From assembly GCA_038501785.1 (NCBI GenBank), contig JBAMJR010000154.1:7927001-7991000 (forward strand): a stretch of 64,000 nucleotides of DNA, read 5' to 3'. The notes beneath the pieces are model-generated. The model made no database searches. It was not told the origin of the DNA and saw only the letters and a list, made by a program, of their open reading frames with translations. Shown here piece by piece: positions 44,239-55,500 of this stretch. Each line of letters opens with the position of its first letter. Within the stretch, counting starts at the first letter, position 1. Position numbers and translations under genes: made by a program. The stretch comes from Myoxocephalus aenaeus. Its lineage: Eukaryota; Chordata; Actinopteri; Perciformes; Cottidae.

Positions 44239-44463
44239 CAGTGGCGGCCGGCCAATAGAGGGCCACGGGACCTGGCCCCACCTCCAGCCACCAAAAAAGA
44301 AAAGAAAAAAAAGATATATTTATAATATTATTAATTATTAAAAAAAGCAAACATAATTATAATTTTTGTGCATTTGTACACAACTCTTACGTTGGTCTTG
44401 GGAATTTATCAATACATGTGAAATCATCAGTCAAGCGCAGGACTATCTTTCGGAGGGGTATGT

Positions 44464-44529
<66 letters not shown>

Positions 44530-45078
44530 ACAGCCTACAGGGAGGAGATCCAACATCTGACACATTGGTGTTCACATAACAACCTGGACTTAAGCACAAC
44601 AAAAACAAAAGAAATGATAATAGACTTCAGGAGAGCAAGGCTGGTGGAGCACGCTGCCCTCCGTGTACGTGGAGAGGAGGTGGAGAGGGTGGACTGCTTC
44701 ACATACCTCGGAGTCCACATTTCATCAGACCTCACCTGGTCCAAAAACATCTCCCATCAGGTGGGGAAGGCCCAGCAGAGGCTCTACTTCCTCAGGAAGC
44801 TGAAGCAGGCTCACCTTCCTCAACACCTGCTGATAAACTTCTATCGGGCAACCATTGAGAGCCTCCTGACCTCCTGCTGCACTGTGTGGTTTGCTAGCTG
44901 CACAGTGGAGGACAGGAGGGATCTGCAGCGGCACTTTATGATGATCCACTTATTTATCTGTCTACTTGTGATGTGAATGTTTTTATGGTTGTTTTTAATG
45001 TTTGTCTTTACTGTAAGAGCTGCTAAACAGTTTTTCGTTGTTTTCGTGACAATGACAATAAAGTATTCTATTCTATTC

Positions 45079-45110
<32 letters not shown>

Positions 45111-45310
45111 CATATATATATATACATATATATATATTGTAATATACTGAATTGTATTCATAAGATGTCCTTATTATGTGTTGGAATAAATGTAAAATAT
45201 TTAACTGCAAAGTAGTAATGATTATTTTTTTTTGCATTGAATCATATGGGGATGTTTGCTGAAATTGATTAGATGGCCCTACCAAAAAAAATTGCGACCA
45301 GCCGCCACTG
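44239..45310. mobile_element. Non-autonomous hAT element with nested LINE
   Basis: The ends are CAGTGGCGGC at 44239 and its inverted copy GCCGCCACTG ending at 45310. They are flanked by the 8-bp duplications CTTCTGTG (44231-44238) and TTTCTGTG (45311-45318), one mismatch apart. Inside are an AT microsatellite (44467-44524), a LINE fragment and further TA repeats. No hAT transposase is present. Confidence 0.8.
44529..45085 (+). mobile_element. LINE fragment (L2/CR1-Rex1 group) reverse transcriptase end
   Basis: An open frame at 44614-44946 includes VDCFTYLGVHISSDLTW and AQQRLYFLRKLKQAHLP with SCCTVWFASC, the C-terminal region of a non-LTR reverse transcriptase. It ends with a CAATGACAATAAAG motif and an (ATTCT)n tail at 45063-45080. 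Confidence 0.85.
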
Positions 45311-46049
45311 TTTCTGTGAGGTATTTACGGTCATGGAAATACATTTGTCTTTGTTTCTGGTTCAGTCAGAGAGGCGTACTGCTAAATCACGGCAACGTCA
45401 TCATCTCCATTGCATTGGCCCCTTTGCGTTCCTCACCTCAGCCTGTTCTCTCACCTGCCACGATTCTATTTCACAGGTTTACATCATCATCTCAGTTCCT
45501 GTGCTCTCGCTGCTCTGGGAAGATAATGGCAACATTAAGAGCACCTCGAGGAGATGGCTGGAAAAAAACAGCGTGAATGCCCATTTGTCTGGTTTCACAG
45601 GAGACTGCGAAACACCCCGGAGTGTTATCGTCGCTATCAGACCGGCAGCGGGTGAATTCTTGTGTCTGGATCGTCGCTTCGCAGACTAATTCTCACCCCT
45701 ATTAGTTGGCAAATTAAGTGCTTAGAAGGAGGGAATGAGTGCCTAAGGGGTTTGCGGACTACATGAGGACTAAAATATATCTTTTAATTAAAGCTGCATT
45801 AGAGAAAGGTTGAGGAGAGGTGGGGGGAGTGTACCAGTGCAATTTACTTCTTTGTACTACTTTGATCACAATCTGAAACGGTGTAGTTCAACTGGCCCTT
45901 TTGCATGAAACAGTGTTGCTGCCCCATCAAGGCAACATGTAAAGGCATTACACCTTTGTATGTCCTGAAACATCAGCCAAAGTCTTTAACCCGAGAACAC
46001 TAATGTTAAAAATAGTCACACTATCACTAACATAATGTACCTGATAAAA

Positions 46050-47400
46050 TACACTGTCACAAGATTACTGTAGTATTTACAGTAACTGTAAAGTAGCAAG
46101 TAAGTAGCTGTAGTATTTTTTAAAGTATGCTACTGTAAAATGAATCAGAGTACCCATGGAATACTGTCATTTTTACAGTAATAATCCCAGTACTGTCATT
46201 GTTATTACAGTAGTTATCAAAATACTGTACTTGTCATCACAGTAACTGTGTACAGTTTACAGCAAATCACAGTTTACTGTAACATGCATCACTTTATTCA
46301 TTTTAATACTGTAAATGAATACAGTAAAATAATTACATAGTGTAAAATGAAGATTTGTTTCCAACAAAAGTCATTTATTTTAATATTTCAACATTTTAAA
46401 TACAACAATTGTGTCGAGAGAAGCAAGTGTCCATCGGCACACAACGTTATAGTCTACTGTCATCGTTTGTTTAACACAACGGAGGTTTAACAATGTTGTT
46501 TTCCCTTCTGTCTGCGTGATAGCTAAACCTAAAGCTAAATCTGTGCTAAAACGGATTATGGTGTATTGCTGAAAAACCCGCTCAAAATGACTGTATTGTG
46601 ATTAACAGCAACATTAATTTACAGTAAGATTTACCCGGGAATGCATTTTGACCATGATGCTTTGCAGATTAACAGAAACATGCTGTATAAGGCAAGGCAA
46701 GGCAAGGCAAGTTTATTTGTATAGCACATTTCAACAACAAGGCGATTCAAAGTGCTTCACATAAAACCATTAAGAGCATCAAAACATAATGCAGAGAAAA
46801 CAGGATTTAAAACAGTTAAGAAAACATTAAAACAGTAGAAAACAGGATTTAAAACAGTTAAGAAAACATTAAAACAGTCAAAAAGCTAAATAAAAAAATA
46901 AAAATTGAATAAAAGTTGCAGTGCAGTTTAAGAAATAAAATGCAGTAGTGAGATGCAGCAATTGAATCTGGATCAATTAAAGGCAAGAGCAAAAAGAAAA
47001 GTCTTCAATCTGGATTTAAAGGAGCTGAGGGTCTCAGCAGACCTGCAGCTTTCAGGAACCTTATTCCAGATATGTGGAGCAGAAAAGCTGAACGCTGCTT
47101 CTCCATGTTTAGTTCTGACTCTTGGAACAGAAAGTAGACCCGTCCCAGACGACCTGAGGGGTCGGGATGGTTCATAAGGTAGCAGCAGATCACAAACATA
47201 CTTAGGCCCTAAACCATTCAGTGCTTTATAAACCAGCAGCAGGATTTTAAAGTCAATTATTTGTTTGACAGGAAGCCAGTGCAAAGACCTCAGAACTGGT
47301 GTGATGTGATCCACTTTCCTGGTATAGGAGTTCTACAGTAAGAATATGGCCAGTATACAGTAATATTACTGTAGAAAACCACAGAAACTTGTTACAGTGT
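46050..47400. mobile_element. TACTGTA-rich element with inverted ends, interrupted by an L2 LINE
   Basis: The left end ACACTGTCACAAG and the right end CTTGTTACAGTGT are imperfect inverted repeats. The body is filled with TACTGTA/TTACAGTA motifs. The motif block stops at 46690 and resumes near 47330 on the other side of an L2 fragment. The family is not identified. Confidence 0.5.
46690..47330 (-). mobile_element. L2-type LINE 3' fragment
   Basis: A minus-strand frame 47314-46973 reads DHITPVLRSLHWLPVKQIID, FKILLLVYKALNGLGP and FSAPHIWNKVPES, the C-terminal domain of L2-group ORF2. It is followed by a 3' UTR and a (CTTGC)n tail at 46690-46710. Confidence 0.88.
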
Positions 47401-47699
47401 ATATTAAAATACAACAATACAAGGCAAGTTGAAGTACTCTTCCTTTATTTTACCCTATAGAACTTCTCATAGAACGAAAAACAGGTATTTGCTGAAAAAA
47501 GGGTAAAAATCGGGTAAAGAATTTGTGAATCATCAATAAAATATGATTACAAATATAAATAACGGAGCTATGGACCCATTCCTGGGACATGTGAGTCTTG
47601 TTCAGTGAAGGAAAAGTCTCCCTTGGTAAAACCCATCCGGAATGTTTTCACCCTCCATCACGAACACCGGGTGAAAATTGATTTGTTGAAAAAAAACAG

Positions 47700-48420
47700 G
47701 GATCGGAGCAGAGAGACACGCCCACCTTCAATAATGTCAGTGAGCAGCATGAAGCTACACAACAATGACCCACACAACTCCGACAAAAGCAACACAATGA
47801 AAATAAGCGAAGGAGTTCAAGTATCTCGGAGTCTTATTCACGAGTGAGGGTAAGGTGGAGCGGGAGTTCGACAGGCAGATCGGTGCGGCTGCAGCAGTAA
47901 AACAGGCGCTGCACCGGTCCGTCTTGGTGAAGAGGAGCTGAGCCGGAAGGCGAAGCTCTCCATTTACTGGTCAGTCTACGTTCCAACCCTCACCTATGGT
48001 CACGAACTCTGGGTTGTGACCGAAAGAACGAGGTCTCAGATACAAGCGGCCGAAATGAGCTTCCTCCGTAGGGTGGCCTTAGAGATAGGGTAAGGAGCTC
48101 GGACATCAGGAGCATACTTGGAGTTGACCAGCTGACTCCTTTGTGTCGAAAGGAGTCAGCTGAGGTGGTTCGGGCATCTAATTCGGACGCCTCCTAGACA
48201 CCTCCCATTAGAGGTTTTCCAGGCACGTCCAACTGGTAGGAAGACCCAGGACACGCTCGAGGGATTATGTCTCCCAGCTGACCTTCGAATGCCTCATGAT
48301 CCCCCAGAACGAGCTGGAAAGGGTTGCGAGAAAGAGGGAAGCCTGGGTCAGCCTGCTTGGCCTGCTGCCACCGCAACCTGACCCCGGATAAGCGGCTGAA
48401 AATGGATGGATGGAAAATCA
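47700..48420 (+). mobile_element. Rex3-like (RTE-type) LINE fragment
   Basis: Recognisable in broken frames: EFKYLGVLFTSEGKVEREFD, AKLSIYWSVYVPTLTYG and QIQAAEMSFLRRVA, then EVFQARPTGRKTQD-like and VASLLGLLPPQPDPG-like segments. It ends with a short ATGGATGGATGGA tail, typical of Rex3. Several frameshifts and stops. Confidence 0.75.
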
Positions 48421-48536
48421 CCCGACATTAGTGGTCTAGGGCTAAGAAAGTGTGAGTCATGAGTCTGGAAATAAAACCCATAGAGTTTTTTTACCTTCAT
48501 GTACATAGGGTTAGTTTTTGTATCCACCACCTAGAT

Positions 48537-49323
48537 CAGGGGTGGGCAAACTTTTTGGCTCAGGGGCCACATTGAATTAAAAAATTTGACAGACGGGCCG
48601 GGCCAGTATCAGATGGATGGAGAGTGTTTGACAAAGGGGGCGTGGCTTATCGCCGTCGGGTCTCTCCGTGAAAAAGAGCTGTCTTTTCCGGTATCGATTA
48701 TGGAATAAATAACCACTAGTTTTGCTTTATACTTGTTGTGGAAGTCCCAAACATGTCGGAACATGAAACACCCTTGTGTTTGGGTTCATAATATTATCCG
48801 TAGCCGCACACAGCTCGGTGAATTTCACCGACTCCTCCAGGAACTGCGCCGGTCTTATCTCCGTAAAACGGATACCGATTCTGCCATCCACCTTGGAAAT
48901 AACCACCAGTTCTGCTTTATACTTGTTGTGTAAACTCCACATACGTCGGAACATCAAACTCCGTGGTGTCTGGGTTCATAATATTATCCGTAGTCCCACA
49001 ACAGCGTCTGAATGACAGCCGCTGCACACACGAAAAGCCTAAAAGAGCGCTGTGCAATAAATAAGCATGAAGAAACATCAACGCTGGTCTGTTGTGGTCA
49101 TCGTGCTTCGGGAAACTGAACTTGGGAACGGAGAAGCGCTACAGCGGTCTTTACTATAACTTATAATTATTTAAAATAAAAAACTTTTTTTTAATAACTT
49201 TTTTTTAATAACTTTTTTTAAATATTTTTTTTTAATGTTATAATAATTATAATACTCGGCGGGCCGTATATTAATACTCGGCGGGCCGTATCCGGCCCGC
49301 GGGCCGTAGTTTGCCCACCTCTG
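48537..49323. mobile_element. Non-autonomous Charlie-like hAT at the mgat5 stop codon
   Basis: Ends CAGGGGTGGGCAAACT and, inverted, CAGAGGTGGGCAAACT. Flanked by perfect 8-bp duplications ACCTAGAT at 48529-48536 and 49324-49331. Length is 787 bp. It contains a diverged direct duplication of roughly 190 bp (about 48720-48820 and 48910-49000 share TTCATAATATTATCCGTAG). No recognisable transposase. Confidence 0.9.
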
Positions 49324-49325
49324 AC

Positions 49326-49527
49326 CTAGATACACGCTTTGCATAACGCTATCTGTTCCTTAATGTAGTCTCTACAGGGGCAGATGCGGACCAAGGACCG
49401 GTGTGATCGCACGCAGCTGAAGAGCAAAGAGTCGGACTGGAACACACAGTGTTTATTGCTGCGGTTGTAGGCCGGAAACACCAACTGGCTGTCAGAGAGC
49501 TCTGATGTTTGACAATCTACGCCGTGA
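49326..49527 (-). CDS. mgat5: mgat5 terminal coding exon
   Basis: A 202-bp exon encoding HGVDCQTSELSDSQLVFP through SNKHCVFQSDSLLFSC to CPCRDYIKEQIALCKACI and TAG. Acceptor ttttccag. The Cys pattern matches the human C-terminal domain. The stop codon lies inside the target-site duplication of a hAT element that begins two bases further on. Confidence 0.95.
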
Positions 49528-52500
49528 CTGGAAAAAAACAAAACAGAAGAAATGGTCAGCGACTGTGTATCGAATCATGAAGTCACAAACAAAGTATGTC
49601 ATTCTAATGATGTTGGAGAATTTCAACTATACATCAAGAGGCTGAAGTGAATGAACAGACTCTCACTCAGACTGTATATGAGAAGTGGACGCAGTCTCCA
49701 TGACGCCACCCATTGGTTTGTGGACTACGGTTTTGAAGACTCTAGTTCGACGACACGGCTGTGGCCAACACTCTGTATCCCGCGTGAGGAATTAAAAAGT
49801 TATGAAAGTACGTTGAGTTAACGGTACATAACGTTGTCATGGTAAATGGACATCTAATTATATATTGTGCAAGTCCATATTTACCCTATTCAAACACATC
49901 GTCATCGTAACATCCCCAAGTGGTTTGTGAATTGTCAATTTTGCCATCAACATCTTGCCATGTTGTTTTTTTTCGCAACCAACAAAATGAAGTGAAGATA
50001 TTTGGAATGCGGAGGAGTGACATAGAGAGACCGTGTAAGTCTCTGGTTGCGGCAGCAACCTGTCAATCACAGTAAGACCGCCCTAAAGCATATTCTTGAA
50101 CACACGCGTTTACAATGTTTACTGAGGGAATAAATCAAGTGAGAAGTAGAGTCATTTTCTCATAGACTTCTATACAATCAGAGGAGTCTCTTAATTTAAC
50201 ATGAACCATGTGATGTTTGTTTCTAACCCTTAACCCTGAAGTAGTTTTGTTGCCTGAAACTAACGAGAGGTTTCACAACGCTAACCAGCGAGGCTGAGAT
50301 GAGACGTATTTTTCTTGGGTTGTTCAGAACATATCAACATGTTGGCAGAAACGTAGAATGCCAAATAGTTTTCTGGTGACTAGTACCGTGCAAACAGGTC
50401 GGTGGATGATGCAATAAATATGGGACTGCACCATATTCTGCAACACCTCGACTCCCCAGGGAGATATGCAAGGGTTCTGTTTGTGGACTTGAGCTCTGCA
50501 TTCAACACGATCATCCCGGAGGTTCTTCAACCCAAACTCTCCCAGCTCACCGTGCCAGCCCCCACCTGCCGGTGGATCACAAACTTCCTGACAGACAGGA
50601 CGCAGCAGGTGAGGCTGGGAAAAATCATATCCAGCACCCGGACTATAAACACTGGCGCCCCCCAGGGATGTGTGCTCTCTCCACTGCTCTTCTCCCTCTA
50701 CACCAACGACTGCACCTCAGGGGACCCATCTGTTAAACTCCTGAAGTTCGCAGACGACACAACGGTCATCGGCCTCATCAGCGACGGGGACGAGTCTGCG
50801 TATAGACGGGAGGTTGAACAGCTGGTCCTCTGGTGTGGCCAGAACCACCTGGAGCTGAACAAGGCCAAAACTGTAGAGATGACAGTAGACTTCAGGAGGA
50901 GCCCCCCAACACTACCCCCCCCCCCCCCCCCCCCCCCCCTAACAATACACAACAGCACTGTTTCTGCGGTGGAGACCTTCTGGGATCCACAATCTCCCGG
51001 GACCTGAAGTGGACCACCAACATCAACACCATCCGGAAAAAGGCCCAGCAGAGGCTGTACTTCCTGCGCCAGCTCAGTAAGTTCAACCTGCCTCAGGCGC
51101 TGCTGATCGTGTTTTACTCCGCCATCATCCAGTCTGTCCTCTGCTCCTCCATCACTGTGTGGTTTGGATCGGCCACCAAACAGGACAGAGTCAGACTCCA
51201 ACGGATCGTCAGGTCTGCAGAGAGAACCATTGGTTGCAGCCTGCCCTCCATCCTGGACTTGCACACCGCCAGAGTCAGGAAGCGGGCTGTAAAGATCACC
51301 ACAGACCCCTCACACCCTGGACACAAGCTGTTCCAACTCCTCCCCTCTGGGAGGCGCTACAGAGCACTGTACGCCAAAACCACCAGACACAGGAACAGCT
51401 TCTTCCCACTGGCCGTCACTCTGATGAACAGTTAAACAGACTCTTCATCTGCACTATCTGCACTTTTTTGTTGTTTTACTACTGTCTTTAATGTCCTTTT
51501 TATATTTTTTATATTTATCTTGTATATTGTGTGTGGAAAAAAAAGTACGAAGAGCAAGTGAAACCGGAGTCAAATTCCATGTATGTGCAAATTTACATGG
51601 CCATTAAAGCTGATTCTGATTCTGATTCTGAAATAAATAACTAAGTCAGAACTACATTCATGACCAGGGCCGGCGATTGCTATAGGCGAACTAGGCGACT
51701 GCCTAAGGCGACAAATGGGTTGGGGGCGCCCTCACAGCGCACATTTCAGCACTGTGAGCAATTCGCGACCACGCGACCGGGGGGCGATTCAGATGTGAGT
51801 TTTCTCATCAAGTACAGAGAGACTATGGAGGCAAATCAATGCCTAAACTAAAGAGCGCGTAATGAGCTCCACGAGAGCGCGCAAGAGCTCAACGAGAGCG
51901 CGCAAATCAAACAGCCGCGCGCGTAATTTACTTTGACGAGCGCTTTTACATCACTATGCGAGCAAAAGTTGCTCTCAAAGTTTGAACCTGCTCGCTCTGG
52001 AAGCTTTAACCTGCTCGCTCGCGTGTCTGTTACCTGCTCGCGCTCGAGTAGATTTTCTTTTTGACAGTAAGTGGGCGGATCCAGTCACCATCGATCTCTA
52101 CATCTAATTGGTTACAATCCTCGGCTTCAGATTGGCTGGAATGCATTTCTCACCGGCACACTGGGAACAATGGCGGATGAGAAAACACAACTGAAAGTTG
52201 ACGTTCTCTGAATACTACTGTTATTGAGTCTCTGTAGCGGTTAAACATGAGATATAATTCGGTTTTGAGGATCTAACGAGCAATCTTTATTAGTTTATTA
52301 TTTATTCACGGTAACGTTACATCAGTTTGACTGAGGGAAAGTTAAGATTTATAACTTAAGATTTTAATTTAACTTTTACTTTAAACTACAGTGGTGTCTT
52401 ATTACTTTTGACCAAATTGTTTGCAATTATATTTGTATCTATATAAGTATATATAAACAGATACACATAATGTTATATATATATTGTGTTTATTTATGTT

Positions 52501-55500
52501 ACACACGTCCCATGTATCTATACTATTATATGAATCTGCTAGGTGTAGTAGTACTATGGGTGGGGTCCTGGGTACAGTTTTAAAAGTGATGGCGCTATGA
52601 TATAATATAATGGTTCCTACAATTGCTGCTCTCTTATTCTAAAAACGGAATTAACTGGCGGTGCCTCCAATAGAATAAAAGGTCTGTGCCTCTTATTTAG
52701 TCCTTTTATCTTGTGTTGTAATTGTATTTGACCCTTTCTTGAATAGTTCTTTAACTTGGACACACCCAAGATACATTAACTGCCTTGAAACACTGTTTGG
52801 TATTTATTAGGCGTATGCAACAAACTAAATGACATGCAGATCCCTTATTAAAGACAATATCAATAGAGATACTACGAGACTGACAAACAGTTTCTTCCTG
52901 CTGCTGTGACTTCATGTCACGGCCATACTTTGGATATTGTAGCAATGCATAGTGCACTTTATACATATTTTTGTGCAATACTGTCACTATATTTTGTGTC
53001 TTATTTTTTACCTTAAGTTTATTGTAATTCTGTGTGTTAGGAAGACCCAGCAAAATAAGCTTTTCATTGTACAGAATAACTGCCTGTTATCTGTGCATAT
53101 GACAATAAAATAATCTTGAATCAATACAAGGTAAACTCACATATACACACTCAAAATAACAAATACAGAAATACATATAATTGTATATATATTGTGTTTA
53201 GAACTATGTTTATATATAAAATTGCAAACAATTTGGTCAAAAGTAATAAGACACCGCTGCAGTTTAAAGTAAAAGTTAAATTAAAATCTTAAGTTATAAA
53301 TCTTAACCTTTCCCTCAGTCAAACTGATGTAACGTTACTGTGAATAAATAATAAACTAATAAAGATTGCTCGTTAGATCCTCAAAAACGAATTATATCTC
53401 ATGTTTAACCGCTACGGAGAAATCGGAGCCAGCGGATCATTTCAAAAAGTCCTGCCGGGATCAGGCTGCTCTCGGCGGGCAGACAGAGCGCTGACGGCCC
53501 GGTGCTGCGGAGCTCACGGTCCCTCAGCAGGAACTCAACCCGTCGGCGTATCTTTTTAAGTCGGCTGATTCTGGACAAACCGACGACAGATTTGATGCTT
53601 AAATAACTAACTTCTCGCTTGAAAACATCCTAAAATTACATTTTGTGACTCAATAACAGTAGTATTCAGAGAACGTCAACTTTCAGTTGTGTTTTCTCAT
53701 CCGCCATTGTTCCCAGTGTGCTGGTGAGAAATGCATTCCAGCCAATCTGAAGCCGAGGATTGTAACCAATTAGATGTAGAGATCGATGGTGACTGGGTCC
53801 GCCCACTTACTGTCAAAAAATCTACTCGAGCGCGAGCAGGTAACAGACACGCGAGCGAGCAGGTTAAAGCTTTGAGAGCGAGCAGGTTAAAGCTTCGAGA
53901 GGGACTTTTGCTCGCGCGAGAGCAACTTTTGCTTTCGTGGGCGGGGATTTTACTCGCGTAGTGATGTAAAAGCGCTCGTCAAAGTAAATTACGCGCGCAG
54001 CTGTTTGATTTGCGCGCTCTCGTGGAGCTCATTTGCGCTCTTTAGTTTTGTCACGGGTTTATCGTCATAAGAGACACGCATATTGAGAAACGGGCGCTGT
54101 AAACATCTTAACGCTGATTGGCCAAGACACGTCACATCAAAGATGTTCTATTACGGAGATGACAATAACTCGGCCAAAAATCTGATTTTTTTGTCGAGAA
54201 AACGGGACGCTGATTGGCCAAGACTCGACACGTCACATCAAAGATCTTCTATTGCAAAGATGGCTCACTCCAAAAAAAAAATATGTTTGTGCGGTCTGAA
54301 AAATGTGCGCGATCTGAAAAATCTATTGCACGGCCACTTTGACTGGCCCGTGACATTTGCAAAAATGAAGCGGTCTAAACCATCTGGAGCACAGGGACGA
54401 AAACGAAAAAAAGAAGAAGAGGAAAAGAAAGTCAAGTATAGAGGTAAGTCTTCTCATCTCAGCCATTAAGGTGTCAAACGAAAGACATTTAGTATTGTGC
54501 ATCACCTAATATTGGACGTTTCATTGCTGTCACTTAGGCTAGCTATAGCTAGCTAGCAACTGTTACTTTGCTAATTTGCTACGTAGGCTATTACTAGCAA
54601 ACGTAACTTCACTGATAACCTACATGGATGTACATGTAAAAAGACCAGTATCTGGATAATGTATGCTAGTTATGAAAAGTACAGTTGCTGTCTACATTCA
54701 TTATAAATGGCATAAGTTCTGTTTAGTGAATTCACAACTAGCAGGTGCATACACACACAGTAACCATTTGGGGGATAGTGGTGGTGTTCACCCTTCTGTA
54801 CAGTTCCTCCCCAGGAATATACTAAAATGTATATGTGTTTTTTGTTTTGTTTTGTTTTTATTTTTTATTTTTGTTTTAAATTGGCCAGATGCACTCAGGC
54901 AATTTTTTCAGAGGCCGGCACCTGCTGGAGAAAGGACGCCTGATTCGCCTCCCTCTGAACTTTGTAAGTAGCCTACACAACTAGTACTATTGTTGCTGTT
55001 TGTTTTATTGTTATTATTATTATCAATTATTACTTTCATAATCACATCACATTAATACTACTAATTGTAATCAGTAGCATTATTTAGCCTTGTAGCAGTG
55101 GTGGCAGTAATTGTAATTTATCTACTACAAGTTACATGGTCAGATAAAATGTATTTGTACAATGCAACTATGTGGTAGGATGATAGAAATGACCAAATGC
55201 AATTGTGTAATGAACAGCATGGATGAACTCTGTGTTTAAATACAGCTGCAGGAGAAGGGACATCCAGTAGTACTCAAGGGGCCAGGAACACACAGCCTGC
55301 ATCAGGTGAGTCTATTTAATAGTATTTATTCAAGCCACATCCATACTTTAAAGTACAATAGAAACATGTTAGCATGTATTAAATACAATAGCTTGTTTTC
55401 TTAAAGAAGTTCAACCACATTCATGATCATTTCACTTACCGTATTGGTCCGAATATAAGACGACCCTGATTATAAGACGACCCCCCGTTTTTCAACACAA

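Noticed and set aside
50698..51264. A 188-codon minus-strand frame
   Set aside because: It is the antisense shadow of the LINE reverse transcriptase.
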